Shown piece by piece: positions 43,730 to 51,468 of a DNA stretch of 64,000 nt (within the stretch, counting starts at the first letter, position 1; the number at the start of each line of letters is the position of its first letter). The stretch is taken from positions 434,001-498,000 of the forward strand of contig CANNCZ010000001.1 of assembly GCA_947503275.1 (NCBI GenBank), written 5' to 3'. The notes under the pieces were generated by a model. The model was given only the letters and a program-made list of their open reading frames with translations, was not told the origin of the DNA and did no database searches. The stretch comes from an uncultured Erythrobacter sp. GTDB lineage: Bacteria; Pseudomonadota; Alphaproteobacteria; Sphingomonadales; Sphingomonadaceae. A program made the position numbers and the translations under genes.

Positions 43730-44421
43730 CGGATAACGCACCCGATACCCTGACCATCGACATTTACTCCGACGTTGTGTGCCCCTGGTGCGCCATTGGT
43801 TATGGTCAGTTGACGAAGGCTTTGGATGAGCTGGACGGAGAGATCGCTGCCGAAATCCGGTGGCGTCCGTTCGAGCTGAACCCCGACATGCCGAATGAGG
43901 GTGAGGATCAGGCGGCGCATCTGGCGCGCAAGTATGGCCGCTCTCCCGAAGAGGGCAGCAAGGTCCGTGGGCATATGAAAGACGTTGCCGAAGGTGCAGG
44001 GGTCTCGCTCTCTTACGAGGGTGATGACGAGGCTCCACCGGCGATGATGTGGAACACGCGCGATTGTCACAAGCTGCTCGGCTTTGCGTTGGAGCAAGCG
44101 GGGCCAAAGGTGCAGACGGAGTTGAAATTGGCTTTGTTCAAAGCGCACTTTAACCAGCGCCGGTCACTGGCGGATCGCGAAGGTTTGCTAGATATTGCCG
44201 CCAGTGTCGGCCTGCATCGTCAGGCGGCCAAGGCGGCATTGGACGATGCCGATTTGGAGGCTCGCGTGGTCGCTGAGGAACAGCAGGCATGGGACCTCAA
44301 CATCTCCGGTGTTCCGGCGATGATCGTGAACGGCAAATTTATGATCCCCGGTGCGCAATCGCCTGAGACTTATGTGAATGCATTGCGCCGGGTTGCGGAG
44401 AAGTCGCGGGCGGTTTCTTGA
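43726..44421 (+). CDS. DsbA-family oxidoreductase (FrnE-like, cytoplasmic)
   Basis: 231 residues from the ATG at 43726 overlapping the nudC stop (ATGA). The thioredoxin fold begins IDIYSDVVCPWCAIGY with redox pair C-P-W-C. The helical insertion holds FNQRRSLADREGLLDIA and the C-terminal loop ISGVPAMIVNGKFMIPGAQ supplies the cis-Pro. No signal peptide is present, so it should act in the cytoplasm like FrnE-type disulfide oxidoreductases; related 2-hydroxychromene-2-carboxylate isomerases share the fold. It overlaps the next gene by a TTGA junction, so nudC, this gene and the SDR gene form one tightly packed operon. A stress-related thiol role is inferred. Confidence 0.88.
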   Translation: MTDNAPDTLTIDIYSDVVCPWCAIGYGQLTKALDELDGEIAAEIRWRPFELNPDMPNEGEDQAAHLARKYGRSPEEGSKVRGHMKDVAEGAGVSLSYEGDDEAPPAMMWNTRDCHKLLGFALEQAGPKVQTELKLALFKAHFNQRRSLADREGLLDIAASVGLHRQAAKAALDDADLEARVVAEEQQAWDLNISGVPAMIVNGKFMIPGAQSPETYVNALRRVAEKSRAVS

Positions 44422-45224
44422 GCGAGTTTTCGCCCCAGACCGCTGTGATAACCGGCGGGGCAAGCGGCATTGGATTTGCGCTGGCCAAACGGTTGGCGGG
44501 GCAGGGCGCAAAAGTCGTCGTCGCGGACCTTCCCGGTCCAAAGATCGACCAAGCAAACGCCATCGCAAACATCACCGCACATGCCTGCGACGTATCAGAC
44601 TTGGCACAAATTGAAGCTTTGACAGACACAGTGTCCGGCCAATTCGAAACCATCGATCTGGTCATCAACAACGCTGGTCAGGGCGGTCCGAATGGCCGCT
44701 TGTGGGAAGTCGATCCGGCAGAGGCTCGCGCGCATTTCGACGTCAATTTCTGGGGGATATGGAACGGTATTCGCGCCTTTGCACCGCACCTTGTCGCGCA
44801 ATCCACCCCTTCTGCGATTTACAACACGGGCAGCGAAAACAGCCTGTTTTGCGCCATCCCGCACTCCGCCGCCTATATAGCGGCGAAACACGCGGTACTC
44901 GGCATGACGGAGAATCTGCGCGGTGACTTACCCGACCATGTCCATGCTGGCCTGATCATACCCGGCTGGGTCTTCACACCATTGGGGCCAGAGCGGTTCA
45001 TGCAATTTGGCATGGAGGTCGATGAATATGTCGATATCATCCTGCCACAAATCCTTTCGCGCCAACGCTTCGTAACTAGCCATGGATACAACGAGGTTCG
45101 CATCGCAGAACGCATGGACGCATTGCATGAAAGCTATGCCGAATTTGCATTGCCGGCGGACAAAGACGAAAAGCACGACGTGCAATTGATGATGGCGGCA
45201 CTTCGCAAAGCTGCTCAAGAATAA
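44418..45224 (+). CDS. short-chain dehydrogenase/reductase
   Basis: 268 residues with a TTG start overlapping the previous stop (TTGA); no in-frame ATG occurs before the cofactor motif, so TTG is needed. The Rossmann signature is TGGASGIG. NNAGQ is the usual structural motif, Ser lies in NTGSENS, and the catalytic Tyr-x-x-x-Lys is in YIAAKHA. PGW after the active site is typical. It oxidises or reduces an alcohol or carbonyl with NAD(P)H; the substrate is unknown. The C-terminal part (YVDIILPQILSRQRFVTSHGYNEVRI) resembles SDRs acting on larger lipophilic substrates, but that is uncertain. Confidence 0.9.
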   Translation: MSEFSPQTAVITGGASGIGFALAKRLAGQGAKVVVADLPGPKIDQANAIANITAHACDVSDLAQIEALTDTVSGQFETIDLVINNAGQGGPNGRLWEVDPAEARAHFDVNFWGIWNGIRAFAPHLVAQSTPSAIYNTGSENSLFCAIPHSAAYIAAKHAVLGMTENLRGDLPDHVHAGLIIPGWVFTPLGPERFMQFGMEVDEYVDIILPQILSRQRFVTSHGYNEVRIAERMDALHESYAEFALPADKDEKHDVQLMMAALRKAAQE

Positions 45225-45238
45225 GGATAAATGGGGAC

Positions 45239-46114
45239 GTGGGGAAATCTGTAAAGAGCTTTGCCGTGGTGGCTGTGGTCACGGTCATCGCGCTGGCATT
45301 TTCGTATTTTGCAGGCGCGGGCAGTGTGGAGATCGGCGGCTATTCGGCGCTGTATGTCTGCGGCTGGATCGCGCTTTTGGTCAATTGGCTCGCATTCATC
45401 CCGTCCGCTGCGGCGAAGACAGATAAGTTCTACGACACGATGGGCGCAGTAACGTATCTGTCGGTGACGGGCGTTGCGGTGTGGCTGGCATGGCCATTGG
45501 ACCTGCGCGGAATTGTGATCGCCGCGATGGTTGCGATCTGGTGCCTGCGCCTTGGCAGTTTCCTCTATATTCGCATCCATGCAGCGGGCGGCAATGACAG
45601 CCGGTTTGAGAAAATCCGGGTCAATCCCCCGCGCTTTTTGGTCGCATGGACGTTGCAGGCGTTGTGGGTGATCTTCACCGCCTCTGCCGCATTGGCCGCC
45701 ATCGCCGCGAGCGAGCGGGCGCCGATTGGCCTGTTCTTCTGGCTTGGTGCTGCCGTCTGGGTGATCGGCATAACGTTCGAAACGGTGGCTGATGCGCAGA
45801 AGAGCGCGTTTAAGAAAGACCCCGATAACAAAGGTGACTTTATCGATGTCGGCCTGTGGCGATGGTCACGGCATCCGAACTATTTTGGTGAAATCACACT
45901 TTGGACCGGCATTCTCATTATGGCGATCCCTGTCCTGTCCGGGCTCAGCTGGCTGGTGGTGATCTCGCCAATATTTGTCACATTGCTGCTGACCAAAGTG
46001 AGCGGGATCAACCTTCAGAACAAGCAAGCCGAAGAGCGCTGGGGCGATGATCCTGACTATCAGGAATACCGCAAGAACACGCCTGCCTTGATCCCGCGCC
46101 CTCCTAAGGGTTAG
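45239..46114 (+). CDS. DUF1295 membrane protein (steroid 5-alpha-reductase-like)
   Basis: 291 residues with a GTG start. About seven hydrophobic helices. The family signature lies in the second half: KSAFKKDPDNKGDFIDVGLWRWSRHPNYFGEI, with the R-H-P-N-Y motif shared with steroid 5-alpha-reductases and isoprenylcysteine methyltransferases, which bind NADPH or SAM at the membrane. The actual reaction of DUF1295 proteins is unknown to me. It starts 14 bp after the SDR gene, so both may process a shared hydrophobic substrate; this is a guess from position. A cytochrome gene follows 45 bp later. Confidence 0.88.
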   Translation: MGKSVKSFAVVAVVTVIALAFSYFAGAGSVEIGGYSALYVCGWIALLVNWLAFIPSAAAKTDKFYDTMGAVTYLSVTGVAVWLAWPLDLRGIVIAAMVAIWCLRLGSFLYIRIHAAGGNDSRFEKIRVNPPRFLVAWTLQALWVIFTASAALAAIAASERAPIGLFFWLGAAVWVIGITFETVADAQKSAFKKDPDNKGDFIDVGLWRWSRHPNYFGEITLWTGILIMAIPVLSGLSWLVVISPIFVTLLLTKVSGINLQNKQAEERWGDDPDYQEYRKNTPALIPRPPKG

Positions 46115-46159
46115 GGTGCGTTCGGGATAACCAACGCAGCCCTGAATGGAGCCAAAGCC

Positions 46160-46654
46160 ATGAAATCGATCCACCTTTTTGCCGCCACGCCTTTGATTGC
46201 CCTTTTGGCTGCATGCGGGGGAGAGGCCACATCTGGTGATGGCGCCGAAACTCCCGAAGGACCGCCACCCGCGGAAATAGCGGAGCGTCAGGACAACTAC
46301 GAAGCCATAGGCGATGCGTTTAAGTTGATCCGTGAGGAGCTGGAAACGGACACGCCAGACATGGCTGCGATCCAGGGAGCTGCTGGCGATATCAATACGC
46401 GGCTGCAACGCGTGCCTGACCTGTTTCCCGAAGGATCAAGCATGGAAGCGGGTTATGACACCGAAGCGCTTGCCGTGATCTGGGAAGATCCCGATGGCTT
46501 TGCCGAAGCAACCCAAAACGCCATTGCTGCGAGCGAAGAAATGGTCGCAGCCGCTGCGACAGGTGATCCGGCGGCGGTTGGTGAGCAGGTCGGCAATCTG
46601 GGCCTCAATGGCTGCAAAGCGTGCCACGATAAATTCCGCGTCGACGACGATTAA
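46160..46654 (+). CDS. c-type cytochrome lipoprotein (cytochrome c'-like)
   Basis: 164 residues. The lipobox LIALLAACGG predicts a lipid-anchored periplasmic protein. The middle is helical (AIGDAFKLIREELE, IQGAAGDINTRLQRV) and the single haem site CKACH lies near the C-terminus, at GLNGCKACHDKFR. A four-helix bundle with a C-terminal CxxCH is the layout of cytochrome c'. The next gene encodes a cytochrome b-type membrane protein, so the two probably exchange electrons. The linker after the lipid anchor is Pro/Glu-rich. Confidence 0.9.
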   Translation: MKSIHLFAATPLIALLAACGGEATSGDGAETPEGPPPAEIAERQDNYEAIGDAFKLIREELETDTPDMAAIQGAAGDINTRLQRVPDLFPEGSSMEAGYDTEALAVIWEDPDGFAEATQNAIAASEEMVAAAATGDPAAVGEQVGNLGLNGCKACHDKFRVDDD

Positions 46655-46668
46655 TCGGGCGGGGTTGA

Positions 46669-47334
46669 ATGGCCTCCAAAACGCATTCTGTTAGCATCTG
46701 GGACTGGCCTGTGCGGATTACGCATTGGTCGTTCGTGCTGCTGCTGCCTGCAATGTATCTGACCGCGGATAATTCCGAATGGGGTTGGCATATGCGGCTG
46801 GGCCATGTGTTGCTGGCGCTGCTGATTTTCCGAGTAATCTGGGGCTTTATCGGCACGGAGACGGCTCGCTTTGGCAGCTTCGTCAAGGGGCCGGTGAGCG
46901 TATGGAAATATCTGCGCGGTAGGCAAGAACATCACATCGGCCACAATCCGCTGGGCGCGCTGGCGGTGCTCGCATTGCTGGGACTTACCTTTGCACAGGT
47001 CGCGATGGGGCTGTTTGCGGGCGATCCATTTGATGGAGCCACCGGTCCGCTCAACCCCCTGGTGGGCGTGGGCACCGCCGATACCATCACCGACACGCAT
47101 GAATGGTTCTACTATGTCGTCTTCGGCATGGTCCTGCTGCACATCACCGCGATCTCAATCTACGCGGGCGCAAAGCTGCAAAACCTCGTCGGCCCGATGG
47201 TGGTGGGCAAGGGCGAGGTTGCCGAAGGCGTGAAGGGGAACTCAGAGACGCCTTTGCGGAACTTGGTAATTGCGGTTGTGATTTCGGTGGGGATCGCGGT
47301 TTGGGTGTATCTCGGGGCGCCGGGGTTGGGGTGA
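46669..47334 (+). CDS. cytochrome b561-type membrane protein
   Basis: 221 residues. It begins SVSIWDWPVRITHWSF, the W-D-x-x-x-R-x-x-H start of nickel-dependent hydrogenase cytochrome b/b561-like proteins, whose His ligates haem. Four membrane helices (about 18-33, 45-63, 95-115, 145-165) contain His at HMRLGHVLL and HEWFYYVVFGMVLLHITAISIY; a fifth helix near the C-terminus (IAVVISVGIAVWVYL) is extra. It starts 14 bp after the cytochrome c gene. It likely passes electrons between the quinone pool or an inner donor and the periplasmic cytochrome c. Neither a hydrogenase nor a reductase lies beside it. Confidence 0.88.
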   Translation: MASKTHSVSIWDWPVRITHWSFVLLLPAMYLTADNSEWGWHMRLGHVLLALLIFRVIWGFIGTETARFGSFVKGPVSVWKYLRGRQEHHIGHNPLGALAVLALLGLTFAQVAMGLFAGDPFDGATGPLNPLVGVGTADTITDTHEWFYYVVFGMVLLHITAISIYAGAKLQNLVGPMVVGKGEVAEGVKGNSETPLRNLVIAVVISVGIAVWVYLGAPGLG

Positions 47335-47410
47335 GCCATAAGTGTCTGGTCATTCATGAAAGGTCCACAATCGATCAATAGTCTGCGAAGGCAGCAGGGG
47401 AGATAGGATT

Positions 47411-47959
47411 ATGATCGGTTCGGCCATTGCATTGATTGCGAGCGCAGCGGCAACGCCATGCTCTGTTGAGGACGAAGCGGATGATCATCTGTCCGACGTT
47501 TGCGCACCATTTCTAGAAGGTGCGCCGGCTTATGGCGTAACTGTTCAAGGAAGCTTGATACCAAGGCCCGCAGCACAACAGGTCTTGATCTACCAAATGG
47601 ATGGCGAGTGGTTGATCCGCATCTCAGGCTATCGCTGGCAACCGGGAACGTCACAGATTGAGACCCGTCGCACTGTTCTGCCCATCAGCGATGAAGACGC
47701 GCAACGGTTGATTGAGCGGATGAATGATGACGCTTTTGAGCGCTTGCAGGCGCGGCCCTATTATGGGTCCGAAGACAGCATCTGCACAGACGGTTCGCGC
47801 CACGAAGTCGCAAAGGCATCAGCAGGAAGCGCTAACCGGGCAACGCTGCACAGCTGCGGCCTGAATGATGAGCTAAAGGCTATCGCGCGCCAGTTTCGCG
47901 AAGTAGCAATCAAATACGATCCAGAATTTGATGGCATGTTGCGAATGCTGAACGACTGA
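47411..47959 (+). CDS. hypothetical exported protein
   Basis: 182 residues behind a strong GGGGAGATAGGATT site. The N-terminal MIGSAIALIASAAATPCSV is short and hydrophobic, a likely minimal signal peptide. The mature part has four cysteines (C17, C31 in SDVCAPF, C123-region in SICTDG, C148-region in HSCGLND) that could pair in the periplasm. It has acidic and aromatic segments and ends in a helix FREVAIKYDPEFDGML. No family known to me. It is convergent with the DUF1489 gene. Confidence 0.72.
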   Translation: MIGSAIALIASAAATPCSVEDEADDHLSDVCAPFLEGAPAYGVTVQGSLIPRPAAQQVLIYQMDGEWLIRISGYRWQPGTSQIETRRTVLPISDEDAQRLIERMNDDAFERLQARPYYGSEDSICTDGSRHEVAKASAGSANRATLHSCGLNDELKAIARQFREVAIKYDPEFDGMLRMLND

Positions 47960-47976
47960 TCGGAATGGGTTTCCCC

Positions 47977-48372
47977 CTAAATCAAACCCAGCCGCTCAAG
48001 CTTACCCGCCAGTTTCCCCGGCAGCGCGTCGCCAATGTCTTCGCCCTCGGCCACATCGCGCGGGGCGGCGTCTTCGGCTAGGTAGCGCCAGCCTTGATGC
48101 GCGCGTTTGCGTTGTTGGTGGACACGGATCAGCACCGGCTCCAAATTGATATTCCAGCGGCCGTCGGGCGTTTCGGTAAAGCTCAAAATCTCGCTGCGCG
48201 CGACCAGAGCGTGGTTCAAAATCCAATAGAGCGATCCGCCTACCATCTCCTCATGCCGCTTGGGGCGGTATTTGGTGGTCAGCTGCTTGGGATTGGGGCT
48301 GTTCTCATACCAGCTCGCAAGGTCTTCGAAGCTCTTTGCGCCGAACGCGATCTTGGTCATGTGAAGGGGCAT
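47977..48372 (-). CDS. DUF1489 family protein
   Basis: 131 residues. The pattern MTKIAFGAKSFEDLASWYE, TKYRPKRHEEMVGGSLYWILNHALVARSEIL, and GWRYLAEDAAPRD matches DUF1489, an alphaproteobacterial family without an assigned function. It has no signal peptide or membrane segment. An internal ATG at 48360 is an alternative start. It stands between the hypothetical exported gene and mgtE on the minus strand, 30 bp after mgtE, so it may be co-transcribed with mgtE. Confidence 0.85.
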   Translation of the reverse strand: MPLHMTKIAFGAKSFEDLASWYENSPNPKQLTTKYRPKRHEEMVGGSLYWILNHALVARSEILSFTETPDGRWNINLEPVLIRVHQQRKRAHQGWRYLAEDAAPRDVAEGEDIGDALPGKLAGKLERLGLI

Positions 48373-48402
48373 GGGTTCAAGATAGAGCGCTGAGCCCGTG
48401 GC

Positions 48403-49851
48403 TCAACCCATGCTCGCCAGCCCACTCACAACTGCGAGGCCCAGAAACGCGAAAAAGCCCATGGAATCGGTGATCATGGTGACAAAGACAGATGACGCGA
48501 CTGCGGGATCCTGATCCAGCCGCTCAAACATGACCGGCACAATCACGCCTGCAAGGCCCGCAAAGGCGATGTTGATCACCATCGCGAGCGCAATCACCAC
48601 GCCCATCATGGGGGAGAACAAGACGCCCGCCGCTATCCCGATCAGCACCGCGACGGTAATCCCATTGAGCACCGCAACGCGCAATTCGCGCGCCACAATC
48701 CGCCAAGTGTTCGCCCGCGTCAGCTGATTGGTCGCGATCGCGCGCACGGCCACCGCCATCGTCTGAGTGCCCGCATTGCCGCCAATGCTCGCCACAATCG
48801 GCATCAGCACGGCGAGCGCGACCAGTTCCTCTATCGCCGCGCCGAAAAACGCGATGATGGCAGAGGCGACGACGGCGGTGCCAAGATTGGCAATCAACCA
48901 ACGCACACGGCTCGAATAGGCCTCTCGAATGGGCTCGTTAATGTCGCCATCGCCTGCGCCCGAAAGCAGCAGCGCATCCTCGCCCGCTTCTTCGGAGATG
49001 ATGTGCACCACGTCATCCACCGTCATCTGGCCGACCAAACGCCCGCTTTCATCCACCACGGCGGCAGAGATCAGCGCGTATTTCTGAAACATCAACGCGA
49101 CCTCCTCCTGATCCATGGCGGCAGGAATCAGGGTCTGATCACGCTTCATCACGTCGGTCAGTTTGACCCGGCGCGGTGAGGTGAGGATCCAATTTAGTGA
49201 GCATGTGCCCACCGGATGATGCGCGGCATCGATCACGAACACTTCGAAGAAATCATGCTCCAGATCGCCCTCTAGCCGCAGATAGTCGATCAAATCACCA
49301 ACGGTCAGATGCTCTGGCACCGCCATCACATGGCGGTTCATCAATCGGCCAGCGGTCTCCTCTGGATAAGCGAGGGCGCTTTCCACTGCAGCCTGCGTCT
49401 CCGGCTCCAGCTCAGCGATGATCGCCTTTTGGTCGTCCTCGTCGAGATCCTCGAGCAGCTGGACCGCATCATCGACCTCCAGCTCCTCTGCGATGGTGGC
49501 GACGTCTTCTGGGGCGAGCGCCTCCATCATCAGCTCGCGCACGTGATCGTTCAGCTCGGCGACGACCTCGCTGCTCATCAAATCGGTGATCGATGCGGCG
49601 AGCAGCGCGCGGTCATCATTGCCGAACAATTCGAGCAAATCGGCGATATCGGCGGGGTGAAGCGGCTCGACTAGCTCGTAAACCGCCGCCTGGTCCCCAG
49701 CCTCCAAAGCCGCGCGAACGCCGCTCACATAGTCCGGTTTAAGCCTGTTTTCCTCATCGTGTCGCTCATCATCTACCCGATCATCCGGGCGCGCGTCTTC
49801 CTCGTTTTCGGGGCGGTCATCCACCATCAGTTCGTCTTCGAGGTCTGCCAT
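48403..49851 (-). CDS. mgtE: magnesium transporter MgtE
   Basis: 482 residues. An acidic N-terminal extension (about 1-40) precedes the MgtE N domain with superhelical repeats (HPADIADLLELFGNDDRALL, LAPEDVATIAEEL). Two CBS domains follow (about 145-275, with MAVPEHLTVGDLIDYLR and VGQMTVDDVVHIISEE). The C-terminal channel has five helices with the pore-related PIVASIGGNAGTQTMAVAVRAIA. MgtE is a homodimeric Mg2+ channel of the inner membrane gated by Mg2+ bound in its cytoplasmic domains. I see no M-box leader in the short gap to the divergent gene. Confidence 0.96.
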   Translation of the reverse strand: MADLEDELMVDDRPENEEDARPDDRVDDERHDEENRLKPDYVSGVRAALEAGDQAAVYELVEPLHPADIADLLELFGNDDRALLAASITDLMSSEVVAELNDHVRELMMEALAPEDVATIAEELEVDDAVQLLEDLDEDDQKAIIAELEPETQAAVESALAYPEETAGRLMNRHVMAVPEHLTVGDLIDYLRLEGDLEHDFFEVFVIDAAHHPVGTCSLNWILTSPRRVKLTDVMKRDQTLIPAAMDQEEVALMFQKYALISAAVVDESGRLVGQMTVDDVVHIISEEAGEDALLLSGAGDGDINEPIREAYSSRVRWLIANLGTAVVASAIIAFFGAAIEELVALAVLMPIVASIGGNAGTQTMAVAVRAIATNQLTRANTWRIVARELRVAVLNGITVAVLIGIAAGVLFSPMMGVVIALAMVINIAFAGLAGVIVPVMFERLDQDPAVASSVFVTMITDSMGFFAFLGLAVVSGLASMG

Positions 49852-49944
49852 GCGTGCCGGTTTAGATTGAGGGGCATGAATTGCAAGCTGGTGACATGCG
49901 CGCCGAGCCGTTTATACCGCGTCCAAATTCAAAGGAGATTCCCG

Positions 49945-50406
49945 ATGGCCGATACACTTACATTCACGCTCGACACCGGAGACGGCGAAGGCAAAGACGT
50001 CGTAATCAAGCTGCGTCCCGATCTGGCCCCCGGTCACGTCGCCCGGATTAGTGAGCTTGCCAGCGAAGGTTTTTATGATGGCGTGGTGTTCCACCGCGTG
50101 ATCCCCGGCTTTATGGCGCAAGGCGGCGACCCAACTGGCACCGGCATGGGCGGCAGCGAAAAGCCTGACTTGAAAGCAGAGTTTAACGCAGAGCCGCACA
50201 CAGAGGGCACATGCTCCATGGCGCGTTCGCAGATGCCAGACAGCGCAAACTCACAATTCTTCATCTGTTTCGAAGACGCAGAATTCCTTGACGGGCAATA
50301 CACCGTCTGGGGCCAAGTGCAGAGCGGCATGGAACACGTCCACGCCCTGCCAAAGGGCGAACCACCCCAAGCACCGGGCAAGATTGTTAAGGCGACGGTC
50401 GTTTAA
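49945..50406 (+). CDS. cyclophilin-type peptidyl-prolyl cis-trans isomerase
   Basis: 153 residues from the ATG at 49945, preceded by AAGGAG; an upstream in-frame start at 49759 is antisense to mgtE and rejected. The cyclophilin core is evident: FYDGVVFHRVIPGFMAQGGD, GTGMGGSEKPDLKAEF, GTCSMARSQMPDSANSQFFI and FLDGQYTVWGQV. No signal peptide, so it is cytoplasmic (PpiB-like). It catalyses proline isomerisation during folding. A terminator follows 20 bp downstream, so it is a single-gene unit. Confidence 0.95.
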   Translation: MADTLTFTLDTGDGEGKDVVIKLRPDLAPGHVARISELASEGFYDGVVFHRVIPGFMAQGGDPTGTGMGGSEKPDLKAEFNAEPHTEGTCSMARSQMPDSANSQFFICFEDAEFLDGQYTVWGQVQSGMEHVHALPKGEPPQAPGKIVKATVV

Positions 50407-50426
50407 ATCAATCAGTTCTCATTGAT

Positions 50427-50455
50427 AAAAGGGCGGCCGATGTGCCGCCCTTTTT
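50427..50455 (+). terminator. Rho-independent terminator after the isomerase gene
   Basis: A perfect GGGCGGC / GCCGCCC stem at 50431-50437 and 50444-50450 closes a CGATGT loop. It is preceded by AAAA and followed by TTTTT at 50451-50455, the classical terminator form. Confidence 0.88.
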
Positions 50456-50495
50456 CGTTAAGCTCTTCGACAATATGCATTAGATACGCCGCCTC

Positions 50496-51434
50496 ATGAC
50501 TTTTCGTACCGTAATCTTAGCGGCTCTCGCTCTCACCATATCCGCCTGCGCGACCATGCCTGACATCTCTCAGTCGCGCTCGCCGTGCCGGACTGAGCCC
50601 GGCGGGTGGTGCGGGTTTATGCGGGATGCCGCCGTTGAGGCCTATCCCTATGCCATCGCCGCGACCAATGCTTACGCAGGCGATGATGATCTGTTTGTTG
50701 ATCTCGGCCCGCGATTGGGTTCGCTGGAGCGCCTGCCTATTGCCGAGGAGGATGCGGAGAAGGGCTTTGGTTATGAGCTGTTTGAGCAATATTCTCCGAA
50801 CAGCGTTCCGGACCAAGAAGACCCGCAAGTCATCGCGCGCATCCTTGCCTTCCGTGGCACCGACTTCGACGGCTTCACGGACATATTCTATGGCACGCTG
50901 CGCAACGATCAGATCGACATAGCGGTGGCCACTTACGAGGCCGAAGCCGCCCGGTTTGATGATAATATCCCGTGGATCGTGGTCGGGCACTCACTGGGTG
51001 GAGCGCTCGCCACCGAAGTTTCGATTAAATACCCTCGCGTGCGCGCTTACATGTTCAACACATCACCCTTTTACGGGGGCGATGGGATGACCAACGATAC
51101 GCGCCGCACCGTCTTTATTGAACGCGGAGAGGTGCTGCGACGCTTTGCCCAACGGACCGCTCCGGCAGCGGACGTGTTCACACTCAATTGCGGGCCGGAA
51201 AACGACAGCTTTACCAAGCACCGCGTCCGCCTGCTTGCCGATTGTCTGATTTGGATCGCGGCCTATGAGGATCATGAGGCAGGTGAGCTGATCACGTCGA
51301 ATGAAATCCTGAAGCCGATGGTGGAATGCGGACCCGCGAATAAGCCGCATCCGGGTACACAGCGTTTGCGCAATGCGAACTGTGTCCACCAATCGCGGAG
51401 GGACGATGATGAGGGTGGTGCGGACAACAATTGA
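50496..51434 (+). CDS. lipase class 3-like lipoprotein
   Basis: 312 residues. The N-terminal LALTISACAT is a lipobox, so it is lipid-anchored or secreted to the envelope. The alpha/beta hydrolase core has FRGTDFDGFTDIFYG (oxyanion region) and the nucleophile elbow GHSLGGALATEV. Later Asp/His-containing segments (FTLNCGPENDSF; YEDHEAGEL) could hold the rest of the triad. Class 3 lipases hydrolyse glycerolipids; the real substrate here is unknown. The C-terminal tail is polar with an acidic end (RRDDDEGGADNN). It precedes miaB by 34 bp on the same strand. Confidence 0.85.
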   Translation: MTFRTVILAALALTISACATMPDISQSRSPCRTEPGGWCGFMRDAAVEAYPYAIAATNAYAGDDDLFVDLGPRLGSLERLPIAEEDAEKGFGYELFEQYSPNSVPDQEDPQVIARILAFRGTDFDGFTDIFYGTLRNDQIDIAVATYEAEAARFDDNIPWIVVGHSLGGALATEVSIKYPRVRAYMFNTSPFYGGDGMTNDTRRTVFIERGEVLRRFAQRTAPAADVFTLNCGPENDSFTKHRVRLLADCLIWIAAYEDHEAGELITSNEILKPMVECGPANKPHPGTQRLRNANCVHQSRRDDDEGGADNN

Positions 51435-51468
51435 ACCGCGCCCCGCTTACCGCTAGACGCGCGCCACA

